Counted from the stretch's first letter, positions 1 to 11,275 are shown. The stretch: 64,000 bases of DNA from Centaurea solstitialis (GCA_030169165.1 CM058046.1:42532997-42596996); one strand, 5' to 3'. Numbers and translations are program-made. The notes: generated by a model not told the origin, from the sequence alone.

Positions 1-1378
1 GCACATGTAGCAACTATTGACACAACAACTCATAGAATTGTGTGGCCTATTTTCAGTGTTGGCAACAGGGTAGCACTGATAGGACTTCCAGTCATCACTT
101 AATCAAAGTTAGAAAACTAAGTTCTCAGACTGTTTCGGCAGTATCACAAAGATATGCAATTGGAATCACAAAGACTCGTGCAAGTGTCAAAGAAATATCA
201 TCATATCAATTAGGCTCAAATATTGATTCAACCTGGGACGCAGATTAAAAATCAATGACTCTTGTGCATAGAATATGAAGTTCGGAGACCGGAGATGATG
301 TCTTCCTTGTTTCAATATCTAAATCTTCCGAGTGAAGATTAGATAGATGATGTGCTAATTCTCCGTGAGAAATTGAAACAAACATCTTTTAAGAGATATT
401 TGAGTAGCTTGGTGGGGTGACACGAGTTATGACACTGGGTCCATGTCTTGTTTCAATATTCATCTCCAAAGAATGAGAATGAATAGATTGTGTGGTTACC
501 CGGATAACTGTATCGGTTTGGGAAGGATCTTCTTTTATTCTTTTTGATCCTGTCTCACACTCACCATTTTCTTTTTACTCCCCCTACACTCAAGCTCTCG
601 GCATTTTACCTCATGCACACCCTCACAAACTAGGTCTAACCTAGGGATGTGTTTCTTGGGTAGATCCTCCGGCTCTGGATTGATCATAGAAACTTCTATA
701 TCCTATCACACATAAGTTGATATCATGAAATGATATTCTTTGAAACGTTGAGTATATTCATACCAGAACATGATATGATGGTGATTCATATGTGATACAA
801 TATGTATATGGGGAACAAATATTGAAGATATCATATGTTGATAATAACATATGGTGAAAAAATCATATGTTGACGAGAAACATTCAATAGCGTAAACAAT
901 GAATGATTGATTTTTGAAATCAAAACTAATGATGGTGAATTCCAATGAACAAAATTCAAGCGCAACTTAGAATAACTCAGTAAGCACAGTGTATTCAAGA
1001 AATGAATCAATGATTAGAAAGTTTAATCGTGAAGAACAAATCACAATTAATAATCTGAATAAGAATTGAATCATTGAAATGAAATAACGTGAATGAAATC
1101 AACTTGGAATTCAAGCGAGGGTATTTCCACCGAATAATTTCAACGAATATATGAGATGTGGAAATAACTATGTGTAGAAAAATATAACACGTGGAAATTC
1201 ATGAAACGATGTAAAATCGGAAAGAAACCAACACAAGTAAGTTCCTTATGATGAATCCCACGGTTAACGCAGTTAAGCACAAATTCTAAGCTAAGGGTTT
1301 AGAGGGATACTTACATTGAAGCGCATAAATGAAGTACGGGTCCTAAACTGAATGTTTAGAAGCCACTTACCTGCAAAA
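1..1378. other. Gene-free left edge, copia 3' remnant
   Basis: No coding region is supported here. A polypurine-like tract (TAGGGGGAGTAAAAAG read on the minus strand, about 571-586) has the right orientation to belong to the minus-strand copia fragment to the right. Between about 720 and 880 the short motif CATATGTTGA or close variants recurs. At about 1367-1375 the minus strand reads CAG/GTAAGT, a perfect splice-donor consensus just past the end of the coiled-coil frame, which may be chance. Confidence 0.4.
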
Positions 1379-3469
1379 TCAAGACAAGAAAGATTTTGGT
1401 ATCCACTTGAATGTGGATCCTCGAATGTTAGTTGCATTTGATTTATAGGAAAAAATCTTGTAAATCCCAAATCTATCATCGATATAATCGTCACATACAA
1501 AATCATTTCTTGGAGAGTAAGAACCATATGATGTTCTTTTGGAAAGACTAAGAAGTTTACTTCTAGAATAAACTAACTGAGACTTACCAAAAGATGTATC
1601 ATGAAAAAAATTGTTCTTTTGAACTGTCGATTCCGAAGCAAAAGATTTTGTATGATTTACCTTTGCATTAGATCCCTTGACTTGCCAAACAAACTTACTA
1701 TGTGAAAAACGATGATTACCTGAATAATCAACACGACGATCATAGAAGAGATTTGAAGTACGAATCTGACCACTTGAGTTGATATTACTCCGTGAAGGAC
1801 TATCCACATTGCTTGAATCATGAGCTTTGAAAATTGTCTTCTCAAGTTCCTTCACTTTGGAAGAAAGCTTGTTTCTCTCTTCAAGAAGATCATTAAGCTT
1901 CTTCTGTTGATCAGATTGCATTCGTTGCTCATTCATGATGTCAGTTGATAAGCCTGATAACTTGCTTGTAAGTTTGTTTATTTCAGCTTCAAACGCTTCT
2001 TTTTGATCAGCAAAATCTTTCTCAACAAGACTTGGCTTTTTAGGTTCAGCAATTATCTGTTCTAAAACATTCTTTTCATGTCGAAGAACCTTCTCTTTTT
2101 GTTTAAATTGATGTCTTACATCAGATAACTGATTTTGTAAGTCAACAATCTGCTTTTGAAGCTCAATACTTTTCTTATCATCAACTTTCCTCTCTGAGTG
2201 AACAACTTGGATCTCGTCTTCAAATTCATGCATCATATTCTGATATTTCCCAACACGAAGACTCGGTTTCTTCAAAGAGTTCTTCAGCTGCCTATCAAAC
2301 TGCTTCCTCTCTAGGACAATCTTCATTTCTAACTCAGATATTTTCTTTGAAAGTGTTTCACTTTTCAAATCAAATACCTTTCTTTCGTCTGTTAAAGTAT
2401 GTTGAAGATCAGAAACATTCTTTGTAAGCTCCTCATACGTTGAATCAACATTCGTGTTCGCCTTTTCACTATAGTCATCTAACAGTTTCTGAAGTTCAGA
2501 TGCTGTCTTCTTAAGCTCAAAAATCTCCCAAACATATTCTTCTTTTTCCTTTGCAAACCTACATCTTTCAAGAATCATGTCATGCTCATTGTCATTCAGA
2601 GCTTTTTGTAGAGACTTAATTTGCTCAAGAAGTTTCTCTCTTTCAGCATTGTGCTCTGCCTTTTCTTCAATTCTGAGAGATTCGTACTCAGATTGAGTAG
2701 TCTTGAGAATATTTTCAAGATCCACAATTTTCTCTTCTAAAACCAATGTAGGAACATAAGGTTTAGCTTCGATATCTGATTCTTGAGATGAAGTAATATC
2801 AGGATAAACCAGAAAATCAGAAGAATTAGACGAGTCTTTTGATTTGATTCTCAGAGTGTCTGAATTATATACAAATTTGACCCTATGATATTTAGGATCA
2901 TAATATAAAGGATCATGTTTTTTCATCTCTTGCATATCTGAGAATTCTTCCTTCATTTCGAAACCTTTTAAAGAAGGAAATCTGGTGCTCATTAACATAC
3001 TTGAAAGATCATAAAATGCAGATTTCTCCTTAAGAGCCTTTTTCAACAAATTGGGATTCTCATATCCTAAACCCCATTTAACATCATAAAAATCTCTGAG
3101 TGCATTGGGTTTGTTTAGAAAAATTGTCCGTTCAGATACACCAATTTTGTGAAACTTTTCATCTAAAAATTGAATTATCTTGCTTGATTCCTTAATCTGC
3201 TTTTTACATTGAAGCTTTGTCTCCTCAATCTGTTTTTCAAAATCAAGCTCTTTTTCTTTGATCTGATTTTTCATTTGAAGCTCTTTCTCCTTAATCTGAT
3301 TTTTCATTTGAAGCTCTTGTTCTTTGATATGATTTTTTATATGAAGCTCTTTTTGTTTAAATTGAGCAACTGCTCTTGCAAGCTGCGTTGTAAGATTAGC
3401 CTTCTCACGTTCAAGTCACTTTGTTTTATCCCAATCTCTTTCATACCGTATTTCATCATCAGAATCCAT
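1379..3469 (-). pseudogene. Sirevirus-like copia Gag coiled-coil extension (fragment)
   Basis: An open frame of 642 codons (3307 to 1379) encodes a long, Lys/Glu/Leu-rich, mostly alpha-helical protein. The frame can be followed back to an ATG at 3469 with one in-frame TGA near 3416, so it is broken. The N-terminal part has 11-residue repeats of the MKNQIKEKELQ type. A block around residues 65-90 (FLNKPNALRDFY...GLGYENP) and the long coiled coil after it resemble the segment that sits between the Gag zinc knuckle and the protease in large Asteraceae Sirevirus-like copia elements. The end, TFKWIPK, is what I would expect just before a protease, but a stop follows. No Gag core, protease or polymerase is attached within the window. 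It probably belongs to the element whose 5' LTR is at 8891-9244. A host coiled-coil protein is the alternative; I think that less likely. Confidence 0.6.
3191..3356 (-). repeat. 33-bp tandem repeat, about 5 units
   Basis: Five imperfect 33-bp units (core TGATTTTTCATTTGAAGCTC on the plus strand) encode the 11-residue coiled-coil repeats at the start of the coiled-coil ORF. Confidence 0.85.
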
Positions 3470-3489
3470 TGTTATCTGCACAAAGGATA

Positions 3490-4740
3490 ATAAGGATCGT
3501 CAACAGAAACTTCGATTAGAAGTATGAATAGTGCACAAACGATTTATATTGAACAGATCAAAAATTCCGAAGAAAAGGGGTAAAATAAACTTAAAGGACT
3601 AAAAATGACAAAAAAAGAAATATAAACGACTCAACAACTTGAAAACACTAGTACACGGACTAAAAGTGTAAGAAATTTGAAAAGTTTCAAGTTCAAGGAC
3701 TAAAAGTGATAAAATTTGAAAGTTTATAAGTCCAAGGGTTGAAAATGAAACTTTTTGAAACTTGAAGTCCAGGTACTAAAAATGACAAAAGTTAAAAGTT
3801 AACAAACTAACGGACTTAACAGAAACTGGACTAAAAATGTAATAAAACTAACGAAAATGACAACGGAACATAGAAAAGCTTAACAAAACACTACCGAACG
3901 ACACCGAAAAATTACAAAACGAAAGCTAAACGATAACCAACTTCCTTCTCTAGCAACCCGTAACACCGAACTATGATCGAAACGTCTCAAGGTAGTCCCG
4001 AATTGAGCTCGAAAAATGCGAGAAAAATGTTTCTTGTATTACTTTTAACGCGCATCAAACAACGTCGAGAACTCGCCGATCGAACCTGAAAATTTCACGA
4101 CACAATACTCTATCAGTCAAGCTTTCAAGAAAATAAAAATCGATTTCCCGGCAAAATCGTCTCGATCCCAAAATCGTCCCGCAAAAACAGCGTTTGTCAT
4201 GAAATTCACATAAAATGATGAATTTTGTTGCGTAGGCTTGACTTGAGAGCGCTTGAAACTTTATCAAATACTACCGAAACTTCCCGAAAATTACGTTCCA
4301 CAAAAGCTCTCGCGGCACTTTACGTCCAAAAAATAGAATGATTTCCCGGCACCAAAAACATCCCGCAAAATCACCGTTTATCACAAAGGTCACATAAAAT
4401 CATGAAATCTTTTCCATAGGCTTGACTTGAGAACACTCGAAACCTTATCAATTAAGCCGAAAAATTTAGAAAATTATTTTTCTCAATAGTTCTCTCATCA
4501 TTCTACGTCTAGAAAATAGAAACGATTCTCGAAAACTAACGATGATCACCGAAAAATACACCGAAAGATTGAGCGATTTCAACCTTAAAACTGTACTTTG
4601 TCCAACTTTTGAGAATGAAACAATTATGACGTGAATTTGCAGCCATATACATTCATTCACTCGAAGCATTTAAACAATCAATATGACTCTCACTCGAAAC
4701 ATTTAAAGCATTTAAACTTTTGAGAATTAAACACTCGAAG
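3490..4740 (-). other. Retroelement leader, part 1, with internal duplication
   Basis: No gene. The motif GGACTAAAAATGA or close variants recurs about eight times between 3540 and 3850. A diverged tandem duplication with a period near 200 bp follows: 4146-4270 and 4346-4455 share TCCCGGCA, CCCGCAAAA, CACATAAAAT, ATGAA and TAGGCTTGACTTGAGA. The motif CACTCGAA(A/G)CATTTAAA appears at about 4658-4676, again near 4690 and, on the other side of the composite insert, near 8018. This suggests that 3490-4740 and 7997-8876 were once continuous. Confidence 0.55.
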
Positions 4741-4745
4741 CATGC

Positions 4746-5067
4746 TGTTGTCCCAAAAATCAAGAATATGAGGAGAAATGGATTGAAATCAACATAGATT
4801 TGATGAACACAATAGCTTGAAATGCATCAATGGTGGTATATCTATTTAGAGTAAATTCCAAGACAAAAGCATTCATTTTAAAACCCTAATCATCTCTTTC
4901 CTTATATAGGTAAGAGCCAAAAACAAAGATTGTCACAAAAGGCCCCTGAGGTTACAAACCTCTAAACAAGGGCAACATTAAAGTAAATTGTTTACAACTA
5001 ACTGAAAGTTAACTAGAAAGCAGTAAAGAGAGAGTTTTCTAACTCTTCACAACAAAGAGGTCCAACA
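4746..5067 (-). repeat. Copia 3' LTR (family shared with 59776-60101)
   Basis: The ends are TGTTGTCCC and GGTCCAACA on the plus strand (TGTTGGACC...GGGACAACA in element orientation). A TATATAAGG box lies inside. The LTR is about the same length as the one at 59776-60101 and shares CTGCTTTCTAGTT, TGTAAACAATT, the GGGGCCTTT block and the terminal TTTTTGGGACAACA, so the two belong to one family. A polypurine tract abuts its U3 side. Confidence 0.75.
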
Positions 5068-5081
5068 ATCTCCCCCTTTGT
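5068..5081 (-). other. Polypurine tract (plus-strand primer site)
   Basis: Minus-strand CAAAGGGGGAGAT lies immediately next to the LTR start (TGTTGG), the standard position for second-strand priming. Confidence 0.7.
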
Positions 5082-5175
5082 GAAGAAGTCAGAAAGGTGG
5101 TGGAAGCTCCAGCGTCGGCTCCCACTTTGACATCTGTAAGAATTCCTCCCAATCTCCAATGATCCTCGCTCTCAT

Positions 5176-6150
5176 CTACATCGCCGCTTCTACACGTCTG
5201 TACATCAGCCTCTCCTTGAGCTTTCTCTCGATCAAGTTCATGCCCTCCAGTATCTTTCCCTTCCCGTCAATGATCTTCCGCCCGGGTATCTGATCAGCCA
5301 AAAGTCTACTTTGCATCCCATTGTAGACATAGAGAAGGGTCCCGTCGCAGAACTTAGCAAGCTCGCCAAAACGCATAAACCTGCGTTCCTTCTTCTTCCT
5401 TGTCACATAGAGAACCCCATGCTCCGGTATCCTGGTTGGCATATAAGGAAGATAAGCATCAATACCAGGCACGAACAGGTTCGGTCTGAGCAAGTTGACC
5501 TTCGGCTGACGGCTCTCGATCGCCAATTGGTAGTCCGTCACACGCGCAAGTGTGATCGCATGACGAACGTACTTCTTCAGAATCTCGGTGCCGTCTCAGT
5601 AGTGTTCGGGTCGGAGAAGTGGGCCCTGGAGGTACTTGATGAGCGTCAGGAGGTCTTCTAAGTGCACCCGATCCAGATCTGCTTCTGTGAATGACCAGTT
5701 CTGCAACTCTCCTCGAGGAATGCCGGTCCCGTACATGCGGACGTCGTACTCAAGGAATAACTGATGTCCATGTTTGTAAGGGCGCATCGCAATTACCTTG
5801 ATGAAACGACGTCGGATTCTTTGGCGTCCGTGGGTGGCCCAGTTGCACATCCTCTGGTGCACATAAGCAGTTCTTCTCCTCTTCGTCTTGATGTGAGAGA
5901 TCCCGAAGTAGACCTTTCGGGACCATACGTGTAGCCTTTCTTGTTGGAAGATGCGGGTGAAAGATTCCTCAAGGAACGGCCTGAAGATGACCGAGTGGTT
6001 CCAGTTTAACTGGATGACTGTCGGAGCGGAGGAATCTGGAGTCGTCGTGTGGATGGTCCGAGGAGCTTCTGGAGTGGGAAACGCGAACGCTGAAAGGATG
6101 TTGTTGTAGTCTGAATCCCGGACAATGTCGTTGACGATCGTTGTAAGAGA
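5176..6150 (-). pseudogene. Env-position accessory ORF of copia element, C-terminal part
   Basis: Two collinear open stretches (6150-5596 and 5541-5176) are separated by a stop at 5596-5598 and 50 further readable bases in the same general product. Visible landmarks are WSFTEADLDRVHLEDLL, then DYQLAIESRQPKVNLLRP, EHGVLYVTRKKKERRFMRF and KFCDGTLLYVYNGM, ending in a basic helix. The same order of landmarks occurs at 53.6-53.1 kb (FTDADL, DFELAVKLGQP, EPAYGFVFVDKDNIKRF, TLDWIYKSI). This DxQLGIESYQ-like domain is one I know as a recurrent accessory protein segment in Asteraceae retroelements. Its function is unknown to me. It lies directly upstream of the polypurine tract and 3' LTR, the env position of Sireviruses. 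The N-terminus is lost or replaced by the palindrome array. Confidence 0.6.
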
Positions 6151-6620
6151 GTTTAAAAAAAAATCCGAATCGGTGAATAGTGCTTTTCCGAATCGGAATA
6201 GTAAAAAAAAAAAACCGAATCGGTGAATAGTGCTTTTCCGAATCGGAATAGTAAAAAAGAAATCCGAACCGGATGAATAGTGTTTTCCGAACCGGAAAAC
6301 CCTATTTTCCGAACTGGATGAATAGTAAAAAAAAAATTTGAGTGCCTTTTTGTTCTCATTTTCCGACTCGGGAAACATGAAATACCCTTTCGGGTTTTCT
6401 AGATTTCCCGACTCGCTCTTGAGACGAGGGTATGCTAAAATTTTGTTAACCTCTTGAACTACCTTGCTGTTCCTATTTTCCGACTCGGGAAACATGAAAT
6501 ACCCTTTCGGGTTTTCAAGGTTTCTCGACTCGCTTTTGAGTCAAGGTTATGTTCAATTTTTGTTAACTTTTCCGAACTCCATTTCCGACTCGGGAAACTG
6601 CATTTCCCGACTCGAGTATC
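6150..6620. repeat. CCGAATCGG / CCGACTCGG palindrome array with tandem duplications
   Basis: The left part (about 6163-6320) is a tandem repeat of roughly 53 bp (TCCGAATCGGTGAATAGTGC...AATAGTAAAAAAA), two close copies and one diverged copy. The right part holds two copies of a unit of about 105 bp, offset by 118 bp (from about 6359 and 6477), each starting TTTTCCGACTCGGGAAACAT. Nearly every unit has a short palindrome of the CCGA(A/C)TCGG type. Frames reading across it are repeat artefacts. Confidence 0.8.
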
Positions 6621-7573
6621 ATCTTCAGATAAGCCTTCAAGATCATATTCCGCTGCGATCTAGACCAACCCAAATTCAGATACATTTGATGTTTCAAAAC
6701 CCCTGTGCTTAAATAGCCACCTTTCTTTCCCATTTGATTCGCAAAGATCACATCAGCCCCGTTTATAGCCCATATTCAGTTTTCAACCTTGAAAATTGAA
6801 TTTCTCTCATTTCCCCAACTGCTCCAGACTCTTTGAAGACATGTCAGATTTGTAACGATTTCAGAACGACAGTGAACGGATTCTGCATTTAGTTAGATTA
6901 CTCAGAAGCCTGACTCTCTGCAACCATTATTCTAGAGTTTTTCCTCGATGGAATTATTCCTCCTGTCCGGTGGAGTTGAGTTTTTCCTTTGGATGCCAGC
7001 TTCGGTGAATGGTACTACTGTTACGTGCTCAATTCCTAACCATTTTACCGTTGTGGAGGTTCATTTGCGATCTAGAATTTTGAGTGACGGTCGTCATCCA
7101 TCTGACTAAGAAGACTAGATCTGGATTTGATTACTTGACATTTTGGAAGATTTCAGGAAATCGACTATTTTCTGAGCAGTAGAGAGATCAAAGCAGAGTA
7201 TCTCGTTCAGCATCTACTCCCAGTTTCTCATTCCATACGGTGTTTCGGTGATTCAAGCTTCAGTGTTCCCAGTTGTGAGCTTATCAGATTTAATGCTCTT
7301 ATGCTGAATTCCTATTCAACAAGGGGTCAAAGACAGAACCTTTATCTTTCTTGCTGATCTGCACGGTAACTCACACGTGCATCTATCCCTTTGTTTCTCT
7401 TGGCTGGAGATCAACATAATTGGATGAATCAACATGCTCTGGTTCAAGCTGTTGCATTCTGCGGTTATCAGACGTGTCGAGTTATTTACAGGTTGAGCTG
7501 TAGTTTGTGCAATCAGTCGCGGTTACTGCAAATCGGATCTGGTCTTTCAGTTGAAACAGAAGATGAAGAGCTA
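6621..7573 (+). other. 3' untranslated part of a plus-strand copia element
   Basis: No convincing coding region. The stretch leads without interruption into three polypurine tracts and a 3' LTR on the plus strand, so it is best read as the region between pol and the LTR, with pol itself lost. Confidence 0.45.
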
Positions 7574-7686
7574 CAATCGAGGGGGAGCTTGGAGATCAAA
7601 ATGTAGCCGAACGCCACTAAGGTTTTCTCACGAAAGCAAGGGGGAGAAGATCAGAGACGCCTCCTTTACAAAACTTTAGGGGAGAT
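7574..7686 (+). other. Triple polypurine tract
   Basis: Three purine tracts occur at 7579-7587 (GAGGGGGAG), 7637-7648 (CAAGGGGGAGAA) and 7676-7686 (TTAGGGGAGAT, touching the LTR). Multiplied polypurine tracts before the 3' LTR are a published trait of the Sirevirus lineage of Ty1/copia. Confidence 0.65.
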
Positions 7687-7991
7687 TGTTAGGACCAAAT
7701 TGTCCTAATTAGAAAGTTTTATAAAGGATGCTTTGAGAAGAATTAATTAGTGTTTAGCTAGTTAATTAGTTTATTGGGCTTGGGCTTGGGCTTTAGTGTA
7801 ATGGACCTATATATAAGGTCTAGGGTTTGGAAAGGAAGGTGTGGAATCATATTCAATGAGAGTCTAGTAGGTGAAATTGTGTGTGTGTTCTTGTAGTTTT
7901 GAGATCTCAATAATAAATTCAAGAACTTTGCATTTCCATCTTCTTGATTCCTCTTCTTTTCATCTTGTTGTTTGATTCTTTGGACCTCACA
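7687..7991 (+). repeat. Copia 3' LTR, plus strand
   Basis: It runs from TGTTAGGACC to GGACCTCACA (305 bp). It contains CTATATATAAGG followed by TCTAGGGTTT (promoter and likely transcript start) and AATAATAAATTC downstream as a possible polyadenylation signal. No second copy lies in the window. Confidence 0.7.
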
Positions 7992-7996
7992 CATGC

Positions 7997-8876
7997 ACGT
8001 GATGGTCACATGCCTCTCACTCGAAACATTTAAAGAATGGGTCTCATGCGTGCCTTCCATATGACGTCACACACCATCCACAATCAGCACACTCTTCTTG
8101 CACAAGATTTCCACGTGCCACTCAAGCCATTTAAATGCACACACACGTCGGCTCGAGACATTTAACAAACTAAAAGAAAATTATTATTTCCAACAATTAA
8201 AATCAAAACCTCACACAAACAACTTTTTAACAATCGTTTAATAAAAATTTGGATCAAAATCCAAGATCTACAATCTTCTCACTAAAAACACCTTAAGAAC
8301 ATCAAGAACACCTTCAACCCAAAAATTTCAAAAATGATTTTTAGACCTTAAAACTTGAAACAAATGATTGATTCATGTCTAAAAACACATTTTAGAAACA
8401 ATTTTGCCCAAAAACGAATCAAAATCTCATCAAATCACCAAATCACTCAAGAACTCTCAAGAACAAAAACTCAAATCTTCAAGAACGATTTTCGCAAATC
8501 TTCACCAAAAACGTTAAGATTCGGATATGTTGCTCACTTCATGATTACAAACAACTTTTGTGAAGCCACAATCACGAAACTCAACTCAAACTCATCCAAT
8601 TTGAAAATTTTTCAAAAACTCCATGGATGAACTTTTGAAGATTTTCAAAAATCAAAACTCAAATTTGAGTAAGAAAATGATCTACAATGATTGGAGATGA
8701 TTAGAAAACACAAATGACACACAAAAACACAATAAATCTACAAATCTACAACAAAAATCTACAAATCTACAAAAATCCTATAAAAAACCCATTTCTTCAA
8801 AATTTCTTCAAATTTCTTCAAATCTTCATCAAAATTTTCAAATCTTCATCCAATTGTGCACAAATCTTCTGCCATA
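7997..8876 (-). other. Retroelement leader, part 2
   Basis: No gene. In element orientation this is the region directly downstream of the primer binding site at 8877-8888. It is rich in TCAAGAACA and CACTCGAAACATTTAAA-type motifs and matches the motif content left of the composite insert. Confidence 0.5.
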
Positions 8877-8888
8877 GCTCTGATACCA
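8877..8888 (-). other. Primer binding site, initiator tRNA-Met
   Basis: The minus strand reads TGGTATCAGAGC, complementary to the 3' end of plant initiator tRNA-Met, two bases inside the LTR. Confidence 0.85.
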
Positions 8889-8890
8889 AT

Positions 8891-9244
8891 TGTAAGTGCA
8901 ATAACAATGGATCAAACAATAGATTTCTTCATCCATGAACAAATTGATACAAGATATTCAAGATCTACTTTCTCTCTCTAGATTCTCTCTCTAGATCTCA
9001 CTAATGAATATTACAAATAAGCTCCCTACTAATTCCCACTAACTCACTCCTATTTATACCAAAGACTAATTAGTCAAACACTCTAATTACAAGACTTTGA
9101 CTTTACACATTTAATGCTTTGACTTTGACTTTGATGCTTGACTTTCTTCTTTGACTTCCATCCTTTGACTTTGTTTGACTTTCTTTGACTTCAATATTAT
9201 TTCCTCATCTTGTGATCTCGGATACAATAATATTTGCTCTAACA
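8891..9244 (-). repeat. Copia 5' LTR of element 1
   Basis: The 354-bp LTR runs TGTTAGAGC...GCACTTACA in element orientation. The minus strand carries TATAAATAGGAGTGAG (near 9045-9060), a clear promoter. The primer binding site follows directly. The internal region lies to the left, so element 1 extends out of the window. Confidence 0.75.
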
Positions 9245-9519
9245 CTTGGTCACATCACTTGTGCTTTTATTCTCTACTTCGAATAAATCATCAAGTCTTT
9301 ATAATAGCGTTAAACTCCCTATTGAAATTCCCATTTCAATAAGTGGCTACGGAAATTTAGATTTCATACAGAACTTTGTAAAATCATGGATATGTTAAAT
9401 ATGCGAAAAATAGTTAATTTAAAACAATCATGAATTAAAACCTCCATTTATTTCCATCAAGAACTTTACATGATTGAATTGTTCTAAATTAAACTATAGT
9501 AATAATTAATAAACTAAAA
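9245..9519 (-). other. 3' untranslated part of element 2
   Basis: An AT-rich stretch between the RNase H stop of element 2 and the LTR of element 1. No polypurine tract or 3' LTR of element 2 is visible, consistent with element 1 having inserted here. Confidence 0.4.
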
Positions 9520-11275
9520 CTAGCTACTGGCGTCCAGGTACTGCATCCCGATGGAATTTGCATGTGCCTCATGCTTCACCCTTGCTAGTGGCTTTGTCAG
9601 CGGATCTGCGACATTTTCTTCTGTTGGAATCTTGCATATTCTCACATCTCCTCTTCCAATGATCTCTCGGATAAGGTGATATTTTCTGAGCACGTGTCTT
9701 GACTTGTGATGCTCTCTAGGTTCCTTTGCTTGCGCCACGGCTCCTAAGTTATCACAGAATATATCGATCGGTCTAGAGACACTGGCAACCACTTTGAGAT
9801 CTGACAGAAAATTCCTTAGCCAGACAGCTTCTTTTGCAGCATCAGATGCTGCAATGTACTCTGCTTCTGTAGTTGAGTCTGCAATCGTGTCCTACTTCGA
9901 GCTCTTCCATGAGATCGCGCCTCCGTTCAGGGTGAAAACGTACCCTGACTGTGATCTAAAATCATCTTTGTCGGTCTGGAAACTAGCGTCAAAATAGCCG
10001 TTGACACTAATTTCATCCTCAGATCCTCCAAAGACCAAGAACATATCTTTCGTTCTTCTCAGGTACTTGAGAATGTTCTTGACAGCCACCCAATGAGGTT
10101 CTCCTGGATTCTGTTGATATCTGCTCGTAACACTTACTAAGTAAGCAACATCGGGCCTAGTACATAACATGGCATACATAATCGAACCAATTGCTGATGC
10201 ATATGGAACCGATTTCATCTTGTCCTGATCTTGGCTAGAAACAGGACACTGTGTTTTACTTAACACTATGCCATGTTGCATCGGGATAAATCCTTTCTTG
10301 GATTCATCCATCCTGAATTTCTTCAGGATTTTATCAATGTACGTACTTTGACTAAGTCCGATAAGCCGCTTAGATCTGTTTCTGTAGATCTTTATGCCAA
10401 GTATATAAGCAGCTTCTCCAAGGTCTTTCATCTGGAAACATTTGCTTAACCAACTCTTTACACTCTGTAAAGTTGGTATATCGTTTCCTATGAGTAGAAT
10501 ATCATCTACGTACAAGACCAAGAAGGTTACTATGCTCCCACTGAACTTAGTGTAAACACACGGTTCGAACTCACTTTTGGCGAAACCAAATTCTTTGATT
10601 CGCTCATCAAAGTGTAAGTTCCAGCTTCGAGATGCCTGCTTTAATCCATAAATGGATTTTAGCAGTTTGCACACCTTATTAGGATTCTTAGGATCTATAA
10701 ATCCCTCTAGTTGTTCCATATAGACGTCTTCTGTTAACTTTCCGTTCAGAAAGGCTGTCTTGACGTCCATTTGCCAGATCTCGTAATTAAAATACGCTAA
10801 AATGGCCATTAGGATCCTAATTGATTTCAACATGGCCACTGGCGAAAAGGTTTCATCATAGTCGATACCATGAGTTTGCGTGAATCCTTTTGCGACCAGT
10901 CTGGCCTTGAAAGTGTGTACATTCCCATCCATGTCGGTTTTCTTCTTGAAAACCCACTTGCGTCCAACAGCTCTACTGTGCTGGGGCAAATCAGTCAACT
11001 CCCATACTTGGTTGTCGTACATGGATTGCATCTCGGCCTTCATGGCTTCTTGCCATTGTTCAGACTCACTGCCTGACACAGCTTCTCCATAGGATGTTGG
11101 TTCATTCAAGTCTCCGCTGTCTTGAGAGACTAGAAACCCAAGATACCTATCTGGTTCTTGTCTTACCCTATTGGATCTGCGAAGGTCCTGTGTTTGCACT
11201 TCCTCAATCGGTTCTGATTGAGGTTCAACATTTTCATGTTGAATTTCTGGCTCAACAATTGGTGTAGTGTTTTCT
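9520..11275 (-). pseudogene. Copia reverse transcriptase - RNase H (element 2)
   Basis: A Ty1/copia RT reads WVFKKKTDMDG..FKARLVAKGFTQ, then VAMLKSIRILMAILAYF, QMDVKTAFLNGKL, SIYGLKQASRSWN and FLVLYVDDILLIGND. The catalytic YVDD motif is intact. The RNase H part (STTEAEYIA, CDNLGAVAQ, KSRHVLRKYHLIRE, ADPLTKPL) continues in the same frame after a single nonsense codon (TAG at 9890-9892) and ends at 9520. The frame differs from that of the integrase ORF to the right. The bridge shows LEEKFL-type sequence directly after the integrase core, so a short segment has been deleted together with a frame change near 11300. The polyprotein cannot be made intact. Confidence 0.85.

Larger units (their letters stand above)
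4746..7991. mobile_element. Composite retroelement block flanked by CATGC
   Basis: The block starts with a minus-oriented 3' LTR (4746-5067) and ends with a plus-oriented 3' LTR of another family (7687-7991). The same five bases, CATGC, lie directly outside both ends (4741-4745 and 7992-7996), as a copia target-site duplication would. Inside, a minus-strand accessory ORF and a palindrome array meet a plus-strand 3' untranslated region somewhere near 6.6-6.8 kb. Both outer termini would be U5 ends, which no normal LTR element has. Either this is a recombinant cDNA or the CATGC match is chance. Confidence 0.45.

Noticed and set aside
42..248. Small plus-strand frame at the left edge
   Set aside because: No recognisable protein character or signals; may be chance in retroelement debris.
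5311..5661. Plus-strand frame opposite the accessory ORF
   Set aside because: Antisense shadow of the minus-strand coding sequence with its conserved landmarks.
8877..8888. tRNA gene fragments
   Set aside because: The tRNA-like 12-mers here and at 15327, 17443 and 60104 are primer binding sites next to LTRs, not tRNA genes.
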